Below, one piece after another: positions 17,069-25,412 of a stretch of 40,152 nt of DNA. Position 1 is the first letter of the stretch; every line of letters begins with the position of its first letter. The notes beneath the pieces were generated by a model, which made no database searches, had not been told where the DNA came from, and was given only the letters and a program-made list of their open reading frames with translations. The translations under genes and the position numbers were made by a program. This DNA comes from Lachnospiraceae bacterium (GTDB taxonomy: Bacteria; Bacillota; Clostridia; Lachnospirales; Lachnospiraceae), in NCBI GenBank assembly GCA_030524705.1, contig JAUNGD010000031.1, positions 1 through 40,152 of the forward strand. The letters run 5' to 3'.

Positions 17069-17099
17069 AAGGGCGGGAGTTCAGCTCTCGCCCTTTTTG
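17069..17099 (+). terminator. Intra-operon terminator/attenuator after the binding-protein gene
   Basis: AAGGGCGGGAG (17069-17079) pairs with CTCTCGCCCTT (one G-U pair) across TTCAG, followed by TTTTTG. It sits between the binding protein and the ATPase, the classic place for partial termination that raises binding protein over membrane components. Confidence 0.8.
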
Positions 17100-17140
17100 T
17101 CTAAAAAAATGCATAAAGATTGATTAAATGGAGAAAAACT

Positions 17141-18664
17141 ATGGCTTCAGAAACAATTTTGGAATTAAAACATATTACAAAACGGTTTGGAAAACTGGTT
17201 GCAAACGACGATATCAGTTTCAAATTGAAAAGAGGAACGGTACATGCAATTATAGGGGAAAACGGAGCCGGTAAAAGTACACTTATGAATATTCTGACAG
17301 ATATTTATAAAGCAGATAGCGGAGATATCTATCTGAATGGTGAGAAGGTTATTTTTAAAGATCCCATGGATGCGTGTAAACATGGGATTGGAATGGTATA
17401 CCAGGAGTTTATGCTGTTTAACAGTCTTACTGTTCTGGAAAATATTATTATGGGATTTGAAAAGAAAAAAAGAGGTCTTATTGATACAAGGGCAAACCGT
17501 AAAGCAGTAGAAGAAATCTGCAACAAGTACGGATTTGTTCTCCCGCTGGATGCTTGTGTAAAGGATCTTCCAGTATCCCTCTTACAGCAGGTGGAAATTG
17601 TTAAGATTCTGTACAGGGGAGCTGAAATTCTGATATTAGATGAGCCTACTTCAATTCTTACACCGCAGGGGATTGAAGGATTGTTTAAGGCAATCCGCTT
17701 TCTTGTACAATCAGGTAAAACAGTGATTTTTATTACCCATAAATTAAAAGAAGTTCTTGCGATTGCAGATGCAATTACGGTTTTGAGAAATGGAAAACTG
17801 ATTGCAGATATACGGCCGGAAGATGCAAATGAAGAAAAGCTGGCTAATCTGATGGTAGGGCGGGATGTTTTGCTCAGAGTAAAAAAAGAGGAAAAGAAAA
17901 TCGGGAATCCGGTATTATCGGTAAAAAATCTGAGCGTAAAGGACAGCGATGGCAATGTCAGAGTAAAAGACGTGAATTTTGAGGTTCGCGCAGGGGAGAT
18001 TGTCGGAATTGCGGGGGTTGCGAATTCGGGACAGAAAGAATTGATAGAATCTCTTTATGGATTGTGTATTCCGGAAAAAGGAGCAGAGATATATCTGGAG
18101 GAAAAAGAGATCACCCATTTTTCATGTCGGGAGAGAAGATGCAGTGGGATTGGATACGTGCCTCAGGACAGGCTCCATGATGGTGTGAACTCAGGTGCTG
18201 AGTTGTGGGAAAGCGCAATTATGGGGTACCATATTGCCCATGGCTTTAAAAATTCTGTAATGCTTGATTACGATGATATTAATATGTTCTCAAAAAAAAT
18301 CATTGAAGAATATGCTGTTAAAACACCGAATCAGCATGCCATTGTCGGAACTCTTTCAGGAGGCAATATTCAGAAGCTGATTGTCGGGAGGGAGTTTTCA
18401 CAGGAAAACCGACTGCTGATTATAGAAGATCCTACGAGAGGAATTGATATTGGTGCAATAGAATTTATCTGGAAAAAAATTATCAGTCTGGCCGCTTCCG
18501 GAGTAGGGATCCTTTTGGTCAGCCATGAGTTGAATGAGGTGATGGAGCTGTCAGATCATATACTGGTGATGTACAACGGAAAATTGTATGATGGCGGTCA
18601 TTCAGGGGAACTCACTGAAGAGAAAATTGGCTATCTGATGATGGGAGGTGCACATGATGCGTGA
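17141..18664 (+). CDS. Double-domain ABC ATPase of nucleoside/sugar importer
   Basis: This ATPase energises the BMP-type importer. Two nucleotide-binding domains lie in tandem. The first has Walker A GENGAGKST, Q-loop VYQEF, Walker B ILILDEPTS and H-loop ITHK. The signature region is degenerate (LPVSLLQQVEIVKIL instead of LSGGQ). The second has a degenerate P-loop (GVANSGQKE), an intact signature LSGGNIQKLIVGRE, Walker B LLIIEDPTRGID and VSHE. This asymmetry is normal for the YufO/RbsA-type family. The length of 508 aa is typical. The ATG at 17141 follows GGAG; the upstream in-frame TTG at 17120 is less likely. The 3' end overlaps the permease gene. Confidence 0.93.
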   Translation: MASETILELKHITKRFGKLVANDDISFKLKRGTVHAIIGENGAGKSTLMNILTDIYKADSGDIYLNGEKVIFKDPMDACKHGIGMVYQEFMLFNSLTVLENIIMGFEKKKRGLIDTRANRKAVEEICNKYGFVLPLDACVKDLPVSLLQQVEIVKILYRGAEILILDEPTSILTPQGIEGLFKAIRFLVQSGKTVIFITHKLKEVLAIADAITVLRNGKLIADIRPEDANEEKLANLMVGRDVLLRVKKEEKKIGNPVLSVKNLSVKDSDGNVRVKDVNFEVRAGEIVGIAGVANSGQKELIESLYGLCIPEKGAEIYLEEKEITHFSCRERRCSGIGYVPQDRLHDGVNSGAELWESAIMGYHIAHGFKNSVMLDYDDINMFSKKIIEEYAVKTPNQHAIVGTLSGGNIQKLIVGREFSQENRLLIIEDPTRGIDIGAIEFIWKKIISLAASGVGILLVSHELNEVMELSDHILVMYNGKLYDGGHSGELTEEKIGYLMMGGAHDA

Positions 18665-19748
18665 TAAACGGTGGAGCAGAGATCACATTGCTGAGATAAC
18701 AAAGTATGCATTGTCTTTTGCAGCGGTTATGCTGATTGGTGCGGTACTCATTGGAATCCAGGGAGAAAATCCGGTCACAGCGATTGCGGCAATTTTTCAG
18801 GGTTCCCTGGGCAGCGGAAAAGCAATCGGAAATTCAATTCGATGGAGTATTCCATGTGTATTGAGTGGAATATCGGCAGCGGTTGCATTTAAATCGGGGG
18901 TTAATAATCTTGGAATAGAAGGGCAAATGTATTGTGGCGCACTTTGCGCTGCTATGGTTGGGTATATGATTCATCTTCCGGCAGGGATTCATGTAGCTGT
19001 TTCGATTCTTGCAGGTGCTGTCGCCGGGCTTTTGTACGCGCTGATTCCCGCTTTGATGAGAATGTTTTTAAAAATCAATGAAATGGTTGTTACGTTGATG
19101 ATGAATTATATAGCAGTTTTGGCGACGGAATATATTACGATTCGTCTGATTAGCCTTTCTGCGGTGGCCAATCCCCTGTCTGTAGAAACTCCGGTGATTG
19201 ATGAAAGCGCGGCGCTTCCTGTTCTTCTTGCAGGAACAAAGGCGAACGCAGGTATTTTTATTGCAGTTCTTACAGTTGTGGTAATTGCATGGGTATATAA
19301 ATATACGATTAAAGGATATGAACTGAAACAGGTAGGAGAGAATCCTCATTTCTCTAAAATAGGAGGGATCAATGTTAAAAAAACTTTTGCTTCTATTTTT
19401 CTGATTTCAGGTTTTATTGGAGGAATGTGCGGAGCAGTCGAGGTTACCGGAGCATATAAAAAATTTACGGCAAGTTTTGCAGGAACTCTTGGCTGGGATG
19501 GCATAATGATAGCGAGAATTGCAAAGAATAAGCCTTTTGCTGTCCTGGTGGTTTCTTTTTTATGGGGAATTTTAAAAGCGGGATCGCTGCAAATGGAGAG
19601 GGTTACAAATATAAACAGGCTTACCGTTACACTGATACAGGCGATTTTTGTTCTTTTTATTACAGTGGATTATGAGAAGGTTTTTGAGCTCTTTTCTTCG
19701 AGGAAAAAGAAACGGGTTGCTGTGGAAGGAGGAAAGGCGCATGTTTAA
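18654..19748 (+). CDS. ABC permease, nucleoside/sugar importer (YufP-like)
   Basis: First of two permeases of the BMP-type importer. The product of about 365 aa is strongly hydrophobic with about nine to ten membrane segments. Family features are GIQGENPVTAIAAIFQGSLGS, the block AFKSGVNNLGIEGQMYCGALCAA and MNYIAVLATEYI; the cytoplasmic coupling region is KGYELKQVGENPHFSKIGGINVKKT. GGGAGG precedes ATGs at 18654 and 18657; either may be used. The start overlaps the ATPase stop by 11 nt and the end overlaps the next permease by 8 nt. Confidence 0.92.
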   Translation: MMRDKRWSRDHIAEITKYALSFAAVMLIGAVLIGIQGENPVTAIAAIFQGSLGSGKAIGNSIRWSIPCVLSGISAAVAFKSGVNNLGIEGQMYCGALCAAMVGYMIHLPAGIHVAVSILAGAVAGLLYALIPALMRMFLKINEMVVTLMMNYIAVLATEYITIRLISLSAVANPLSVETPVIDESAALPVLLAGTKANAGIFIAVLTVVVIAWVYKYTIKGYELKQVGENPHFSKIGGINVKKTFASIFLISGFIGGMCGAVEVTGAYKKFTASFAGTLGWDGIMIARIAKNKPFAVLVVSFLWGILKAGSLQMERVTNINRLTVTLIQAIFVLFITVDYEKVFELFSSRKKKRVAVEGGKAHV

Positions 19749-20652
19749 AATATTGTTTGGTACTATCACTTTTTCTGCTATGCTGCGAATGTCCGCTCCA
19801 TTGATTTTGTCTGCGGTAGGGGGTTCTTTTAATAACAGAGCAGGAACATTAAATATTGCACATGAAGCAATCATGTTGATCGGTGCGTTTTTCGCTGTAT
19901 ACGGATCTTATTTAACTTCGAATCCCTGGATAGGTCTTTTGGTGGCAATAGGAGTATGTTTGATTGTTTCAGTGATTTATGGAGTTTTTGTTTTCCATAT
20001 CGGGAGTAATCCCATGGTGGTAAGTATTGCGTTGAATACGGGAGCCGGAGGTTTCACTGCATTGGTGTTGTATTCGTTATTCAGAATAAGGGGGTCTCTG
20101 GTGGATTCGAGGATTAAGAGCTTTTCGGTGATTGACATTCCGTTTATAAAAAACATTCCCTGGTTGGGAAAAATTGTGAGCGGACAGATCGCGTTAGTTT
20201 ACATTGCATTTCTTTTTGCGGCAATAGCCTGGATTGTAATGTACAGAACCACTTTCGGGCTGCATATACGGGCGGTCGGGATGAATCCCAAGGCGGCGCA
20301 GACTGCCGGAATTTCTATTTTAAAATATAAGTGGATTGCGAATATTATCTGTGGAATTGCGGATGGTGCGGCGGGAGCTTTTCTTCCGCTTTGCGGTATT
20401 TCCATGTTTACAGAGGACATGTCTTCTGGACGCGGATTTTTGGCGGTCGCTGCCATTTTGATCGGACAGGGAAATCCGATAAAGGTTATGTTGTCCTGTC
20501 TGCTGTTTGGGTATGCTGAGGCGCTGACTGTAAGTCTTCAAAATATTAATATACCATCGCAGATTGTGCTGATGCTGCCATACGTGGCGACTGTTTTTGT
20601 TTTGCTGGTTTCGGGCATAAGAAATTTAAAAACACAAAAAGATGTTTTGTAA
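19741..20652 (+). CDS. ABC permease, nucleoside/sugar importer (YufQ-like)
   Basis: Second permease of the importer, 303 aa. The start at 19741 has AAGGAGG 8 nt upstream; the frame is open to 19648 but that part belongs to the previous gene. It begins FSAMLRMSAPLILSAVGGSFNNRAGTLNIAHEAIMLIGAF, which matches the family pattern (N-rxG-xxNIAxEG-xMLxGA). The coupling loop is FGLHIRAVGMNPKAAQTAGISILKYK. About eight membrane segments. The two permeases likely form the heterodimeric channel. Confidence 0.92.
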   Translation: MFKILFGTITFSAMLRMSAPLILSAVGGSFNNRAGTLNIAHEAIMLIGAFFAVYGSYLTSNPWIGLLVAIGVCLIVSVIYGVFVFHIGSNPMVVSIALNTGAGGFTALVLYSLFRIRGSLVDSRIKSFSVIDIPFIKNIPWLGKIVSGQIALVYIAFLFAAIAWIVMYRTTFGLHIRAVGMNPKAAQTAGISILKYKWIANIICGIADGAAGAFLPLCGISMFTEDMSSGRGFLAVAAILIGQGNPIKVMLSCLLFGYAEALTVSLQNINIPSQIVLMLPYVATVFVLLVSGIRNLKTQKDVL

Positions 20653-20666
20653 AAGGAAGGTAGGAA

Positions 20667-21692
20667 ATGGAAAGTTCAACAATCATAATGACAGAAGAGT
20701 CTACAAGAATCCGGAATTATTTGACAAAAGAAGGGGCAGAGCATTTTGATGATATTTATTTTAAAAGAAAGCTTGGTGCTACTGCAAATATACGGTCCCT
20801 CGGAGGAATGTACAAAGACGTGGCAGCCCAGGGAGCCCGGCGGGGATCTGAATCCTCCAAAGTAATAGATGAAATTTTGGATATTACAGCCTTTTTCAGA
20901 AGACTGCGTGGAGATTCCAGTGTGGCGATTGCAACGGCGATGGATATTCTTACCGGGGATATCGAAAAATTCCGTACATATCCAATCGGGGAAACAGCCG
21001 CGTATATTGAAAAAGTGAATGAGGCTTATGAGGAAGAGGCTTCCAGCTGGGAAAAGGTAATTAAAAATTATGCATATGAAATTATCAAGGATAAAAACTC
21101 GATGCTTTTGTATGATTATTCCAGTCTCGTGGGAGATGTGATTAAAGAAGCCTCCAGAGAGAATCATGTGATGGATCTTTATATTCCTGAAAGCCGTTTT
21201 CTGAACGGAGGCCTTCCTTTTGTAAGGGATGGGATACAGGGAAAGCACCGGGTACATTTTTTCCCGGATGCAGCGATTATGTATTACATGAAAAAGGCAG
21301 ATTTGGCAATGATGGGAGCAGAGACCTTTTTGCCGAACGGAGATATGATCAATACAATTGGCTCCGAGCTTGTCGGTATTGCATGCCGGCGGTATGAAAA
21401 ACCTCTGTATATTCCGACAACATTAATTAAGGTAGATTACAGGGCTACGTATGGCATCAGAAGAAAGGAGCTTTTCAGGGATCTGAAGGATAAAATGTCG
21501 GAAGGGTGGGAGATAAAACTGAAGGACGAGGTGGATTTTGCATGTCCCAATCTTGATATTGTTCCTCCGGAAAATATCACGGCTTATATTACGGAAAGAG
21601 GTGTGATCCCACCTGCCGCGTTATTCAGTGAATGCAGATCCTATGTTGGTGATCTGCGTAACAAAATTTATAATCGAATCAATTACAGATAA
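20667..21692 (+). CDS. eIF2B/MtnA/R15P-isomerase superfamily protein with non-canonical active site
   Basis: The 341-aa product has the superfamily layout: an N-terminal helical domain (RSLGGMYKDVAAQGARRGSESSKVIDEILDI) and a C-terminal Rossmann-like domain. The signature is GAETFLPNGDMINTIGS (residues 217-233). In the isomerases (MtnA, ribose-1,5-bisphosphate isomerase) this reads GAD and the Asp is catalytic, with a catalytic Cys in an earlier loop. Here Asp is Glu and the loop reads LLYDYSSLVGDV without Cys, which is closer to eIF2B regulatory subunits. It may bind a sugar phosphate or nucleotide rather than isomerise it, or use different residues. RBS AAGGAAGG. Neighbours (importer, kinase) point to phosphorylated pentose chemistry. 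Confidence 0.75.
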   Translation: MESSTIIMTEESTRIRNYLTKEGAEHFDDIYFKRKLGATANIRSLGGMYKDVAAQGARRGSESSKVIDEILDITAFFRRLRGDSSVAIATAMDILTGDIEKFRTYPIGETAAYIEKVNEAYEEEASSWEKVIKNYAYEIIKDKNSMLLYDYSSLVGDVIKEASRENHVMDLYIPESRFLNGGLPFVRDGIQGKHRVHFFPDAAIMYYMKKADLAMMGAETFLPNGDMINTIGSELVGIACRRYEKPLYIPTTLIKVDYRATYGIRRKELFRDLKDKMSEGWEIKLKDEVDFACPNLDIVPPENITAYITERGVIPPAALFSECRSYVGDLRNKIYNRINYR

Positions 21693-21707
21693 CAAAGGAG
21701 AGGCGCA

Positions 21708-22523
21708 ATGAGATCGATAAAAGCTTTATATAATGTCAGTAAACCAGTTATTGGAATGGCGGAGCCGCTGGCACTTCCTGGCAGTTATGCTTATTCTGGA
21801 GAAAGTGTAACAGAGATTACGGATAAACTTTTAAAAGAGGTAGAGGAATATGCAAAGGGGAATTTTGAGGGCGTGATACTGCAGAACATGCAGGATACTC
21901 CGATACGCCAAAATTCCAGTTTCGAAGCGGTTGCTTATATGACACATCTTAGTGAAGCGGTAAGAAGAGAATTTCCACATATGGTACAGGGAATTTTAAT
22001 CAACTGGGATGGCTGTGCTTCTCTTGCTGTAGCAGAGGCTGCAAGTGCAGATTTTATACGGATTGAACATTGCTATGTAGGTGCGGAGGTAACGACGAGC
22101 GGAATTATTAATGCACAGTGTGTTGAAATTTTGCAGATGAAGAAGCTAATGGGATCAGATATGCCAATTATTCCTGATATTTACGAACCGCATGCGGCAG
22201 CAATCTTTCCAAGACCAATCGAAAGTATGGTTTTTTCTGCAATTACACAGGGGCATATTGACGGAATGTTTTTGAGCGGACACAGCGCAGAAGAGACCAT
22301 TGAAATGGGAAAAAAGGCGAGAAAGGTAGCCGGCAAATTCGGAGGCAGGGACATTATTGCCGGCGGTGGTACAAACGATACGAACATCTATGAGATCCTG
22401 AAAGTATTCGATGGGGTATGTATCGGACACTGGATCAAGGATGGTTATCTGGGCAACCCGATTAATCCGGAAAAACTGAAAAGATATATGGATGAAGTAG
22501 AGCGCGCGAGGAGTGAGGGATGA
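21708..22523 (+). CDS. BtpA/SgcQ family TIM-barrel protein
   Basis: The BtpA/SgcQ family is a TIM-barrel group of poorly known function, named for a cyanobacterial photosystem I factor but widespread in heterotrophs next to sugar kinases and transporters. Motifs in the 271-aa product: KPVIGMAEPLALPGS at the start, GVILQNMQDTPIRQ, GILINWDGCASLAVAEAASADFIRIEHCYVGAEVTTSGII, PIIPDIYEPHAA and the C-terminal phosphate-binding-like IAGGGTND...DGVCIGHWIKDG. Compared with the usual NVLRND and GTSLK versions, the loops here read LINWDG and GHWIK, so this may be a separate subfamily. RBS AAAGGAGAGG. Its end overlaps the kinase gene by 4 nt (ATGA), indicating coupled translation. An aldolase or nucleoside-cleaving role is conceivable but unproven. 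Confidence 0.8.
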   Translation: MRSIKALYNVSKPVIGMAEPLALPGSYAYSGESVTEITDKLLKEVEEYAKGNFEGVILQNMQDTPIRQNSSFEAVAYMTHLSEAVRREFPHMVQGILINWDGCASLAVAEAASADFIRIEHCYVGAEVTTSGIINAQCVEILQMKKLMGSDMPIIPDIYEPHAAAIFPRPIESMVFSAITQGHIDGMFLSGHSAEETIEMGKKARKVAGKFGGRDIIAGGGTNDTNIYEILKVFDGVCIGHWIKDGYLGNPINPEKLKRYMDEVERARSEG

Positions 22524-23452
22524 AGACGTTGGATATCATAGGAATCGGAGACGCTTCTATGGACATTTTGGTGTCGGTGGACAGGCTTCCGGCACATGAC
22601 GATAAAGTAAAAGGAAAAATTCTCGGTAAATATCCGGGAGGTATTATTTCAAACTTCCTGTGTGCTGCTGCAAAGTTCGGGGCGTCCTGTGGCGGAATAA
22701 TTTGTGTGGGCAACGATGATTACGGAAAAACCGCACTTGCAGAGCTTCAGTCATATGGTATAGATACCAGCAGATGCGTTATACACAATGACGATACTTA
22801 TTTTACCATTACATGTCTGGATGATTCCGGCGAAAAAAGCATGTTGATCTGTATGAACCAAACGACACAGCCAATAATTTCAGAGATTGATTTTTCCTAC
22901 CTGGATCAGGCCGAATTTGTGCATATGATCGGTACTTACAGTGATCTGGTGCGAAAGGTTGGCCGCTATGTCCGGGAAAAGGATATCAGGCTGTCAGTTG
23001 ATATCGAACGCCAGGCGTTTACGATTCCGTTAGAAGAGAGAATGGAAATCTGTTCTTTGGCATTTGTTGCATTTCCAAATGAAGAAGGGATCAGCTATTT
23101 TACGGGATGTGACCAGATTGCAGAAGCAGCTGCGAAAATGCTGGAATGGGGAACAAAAATCGTTGTTGTTACAAGAGGCAGTAATGGCGTTGATGTATTT
23201 ACCAAGGATACTTATTTTCATGTTCCGGCAATTCCAGTCCTGGCAAAAGATACGACGGGAGCCGGAGATACATTCAACGCTTGTTTTTTGAGCTGTCTGG
23301 TTAAGGGCTATGCATTGGAACAATGTGCATGGCTGGCAACGGCTTCTGCGGCTTGCCAGATACAGAAAATAGGGGCAAGAACAGGTATGGTGAGTGAGGA
23401 GGAGGCGCTTCATTTTTTGAATGCTGAGGGAGTTGAGATAACATGTATTTAG
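22520..23452 (+). CDS. PfkB/ribokinase-family carbohydrate or nucleoside kinase
   Basis: PfkB-family kinases phosphorylate sugars, sugar phosphates or nucleosides. The 310-aa product has the N-terminal signature GIGDASMDILVSVDRLP, the substrate-contact segment GKYPGGIISNFLCAAAKFGA (the GG pair), the nucleotide region VVVTRGSNGV and the C-terminal PfkB signature DTTGAGDTFNACF (residues 244-256) with the catalytic Asp at 250. The start overlaps the BtpA stop. Position at the end of a nucleoside-type importer operon suggests ribose, ribose-1-phosphate or a nucleoside as substrate; sequence alone cannot decide. No clear terminator is seen in the 71 nt before the next gene. Confidence 0.92.
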   Translation: MKTLDIIGIGDASMDILVSVDRLPAHDDKVKGKILGKYPGGIISNFLCAAAKFGASCGGIICVGNDDYGKTALAELQSYGIDTSRCVIHNDDTYFTITCLDDSGEKSMLICMNQTTQPIISEIDFSYLDQAEFVHMIGTYSDLVRKVGRYVREKDIRLSVDIERQAFTIPLEERMEICSLAFVAFPNEEGISYFTGCDQIAEAAAKMLEWGTKIVVVTRGSNGVDVFTKDTYFHVPAIPVLAKDTTGAGDTFNACFLSCLVKGYALEQCAWLATASAACQIQKIGARTGMVSEEEALHFLNAEGVEITCI

Positions 23453-23523
23453 AGGTAAAATAAAGAAAGATTGCGGGTGGTAAATCAGGGAAAATGGGAG
23501 AAAAGCCATCAAGGAGGAAATCT

Positions 23524-24198
23524 ATGGCTACAGTGTATTATGTTGAGGATGATCCGGACATTGCAGAAAATGTAAAAGCATATCTGGAAATCCGGCAGAT
23601 GGAAGTATCGGTATTCTGTTGTATTGCTGATGCGAAGCAAGCGTTGCTGAGAAAGCATCCGAGTCTTCTTTTAGTGGATCGAAATATGCCGGACGGGAAT
23701 GGAGACGAATTGTGTAAATGGGTTCGCCGCTTATGGGGAAGTCAGCTTCCGATTCTTTATTTAACGGTACGGGGAGAAACTGCAGATATTGTCCGGGGAT
23801 TTCAGGACGGCGCGGATGATTATGTGGTAAAGCCGTTTGAGCTGGAGGTGCTGTATTCCCGTATCCTTGCGCTTCTGCGGCGGAGCGGACAGATCAGGGA
23901 AACACGGCTTTTTTGCGGTCCGCTTTCCCTGGATACAGAAAAGATGTCTGTGTTTTGCGGCCAGGAGGAGGTGCAGCTGAATCGGACGGAATATCAGCTT
24001 CTTTTACTTCTGATGGAGAACAGGGGAAGAACAGTGACCAGAAAACAGCTTCTGGAGCAGGTGTGGGACAGGGATGGGAATTATGTGAATGACAATACCC
24101 TGACCGTTGCCATGAAACGTCTGAGGGAGAAACTGCATCATCCGTCCTGTCTGAAGACGATACGCAGCTTTGGGTATCGAATGGAGGAGGACTTATGA
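23524..24198 (+). CDS. OmpR/PhoB-family response regulator
   Basis: Receiver domain with acidic pocket EDD (residues 8-10), phosphoacceptor Asp52 (LLLVDRNMPDGNG) and Lys103 (YVVKPFE). A winged-helix DNA-binding domain follows (RTEYQLLLLLMENRGRTVTRKQLLEQVW, then NTLTVAMKRLREKL and IRSFGYRM). Length 224 aa is typical. The ATG at 23524 follows AAGGAGG by 6 nt. It overlaps the kinase gene by 4 nt and probably controls the ABC exporter downstream. Confidence 0.95.
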   Translation: MATVYYVEDDPDIAENVKAYLEIRQMEVSVFCCIADAKQALLRKHPSLLLVDRNMPDGNGDELCKWVRRLWGSQLPILYLTVRGETADIVRGFQDGADDYVVKPFELEVLYSRILALLRRSGQIRETRLFCGPLSLDTEKMSVFCGQEEVQLNRTEYQLLLLLMENRGRTVTRKQLLEQVWDRDGNYVNDNTLTVAMKRLREKLHHPSCLKTIRSFGYRMEEDL

Positions 24199-25382
24199 CA
24201 GAGAGAAGGAGAAGGAGGCTTGCAATTTTGCTTCCGATGCTGGTATGCGTCATCGGCATCACTGGTATATCTGTTTTCTGGCTGCATGAATACCGGCAGA
24301 CCGCCTTTGAACACATTTCTAAATTCTGTGAGATTACTATAGAGGATTATCCGGAAGCAGAGGCGCAGATGCTTTCTGCTTTGAAAGAATATCATACGTT
24401 GACTGAGCGGGAAGTCAAAGGAAATCAATTTTTGGCACAGTATGGATATGAATACGATGATTTTTGTGAAGGTATTTCGTGGAACGTCTGTATTCCTTCG
24501 GCAGCTTTGCTGTTTCTGGTACTTTGTGCCTTTCAATTTACCGTCGGGTATTTGAACAGGCGCAATCGAATGCGGATAGAGGAATTGACAGGTTATCTGG
24601 AGCAGGTCAATATCGGCGCTGCCGGAACAGTCATACAGACAAAGGAAGATGAATTTTCCCATCTTCAGGATGAAATGTATAAGACTGTTACCTCCCTGTA
24701 TCAGACAAGGGAGGCGGCAGTGCAGGCAAAAATGAATTTTGCAGATAATCTGGCGAATATAGCCCATCAGCTAAAGACGCCGATCACTGCCGCGTTTCTT
24801 TCTCTGCAGCTTATGAAGGAAACAGAACCGGGCATTTACGGAGAGCAGATTGAAAGACAGCTGGAACGGTTAAACCAATTAGAGGAATCGCTGCTGACTC
24901 TTTCAAGGATCGACGCCGGTACGCTGCAGCTGGAGCGCTCTCAGGTGGATATTTATACTGTCCTGAGCCTTGCGGCGGAAAATTTGAATGACCTGCTTCA
25001 GAAGGAGAATATTTCTGTGGATATTCCTGAGCATGGATGCATGGAAATCTGTGGGGACATGGAATGGACCATGGAAGCGCTTATGAATTTGATGAGAAAC
25101 TGTATGGAGCATTCCGCTTATGGGGGAACAATACACTGTGACTATTCCAGCAATCCGCTTTATACGGAAATTTTAATATGGGATAATGGAGACGGTTTCC
25201 AGACAGAGGACATTCCGCATCTTTTTGAACGGTTTTACCGGGGAAAAGGAGCTGCCGGAAATGGGACGGGGATTGGATTAGCCCTCGCACGTTCTATTTT
25301 TGAGCTGCAGAATGGTACGATCACTGCCCGGAATCTGCGGTCAGGCGGAGCCTGTTTTGAAATAAGAGTTTATAGTCACTGA
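24195..25382 (+). CDS. Sensor histidine kinase
   Basis: Partner of the preceding regulator. Two membrane helices (residues about 9-30 and 98-118) flank a 65-70-residue extracytoplasmic segment, followed by a HAMP-like linker, dimerisation box NIAHQLKTPITAAFLSLQ with His191, N box NLMRNCMEHS, G1 DNGDGF, F box HLFERFYRG and G2 GNGTGIGLALA. The short but definite sensor loop differs from BceS-type kinases, which have almost none. The start ATG overlaps the regulator stop (ATGA). Likely senses envelope stress or a peptide, judging from the exporter next door. Confidence 0.94.
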   Translation: MTERRRRRLAILLPMLVCVIGITGISVFWLHEYRQTAFEHISKFCEITIEDYPEAEAQMLSALKEYHTLTEREVKGNQFLAQYGYEYDDFCEGISWNVCIPSAALLFLVLCAFQFTVGYLNRRNRMRIEELTGYLEQVNIGAAGTVIQTKEDEFSHLQDEMYKTVTSLYQTREAAVQAKMNFADNLANIAHQLKTPITAAFLSLQLMKETEPGIYGEQIERQLERLNQLEESLLTLSRIDAGTLQLERSQVDIYTVLSLAAENLNDLLQKENISVDIPEHGCMEICGDMEWTMEALMNLMRNCMEHSAYGGTIHCDYSSNPLYTEILIWDNGDGFQTEDIPHLFERFYRGKGAAGNGTGIGLALARSIFELQNGTITARNLRSGGACFEIRVYSH

Positions 25383-25412
25383 GATGTCACTTTTCTTTGT
25401 TATATTATGATG

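Noticed and set aside
20667-21692. Straight annotation as MtnA or ribose-1,5-bisphosphate isomerase
   Set aside because: The catalytic Cys and Asp positions are not conserved, so naming it as the enzyme is not supported.
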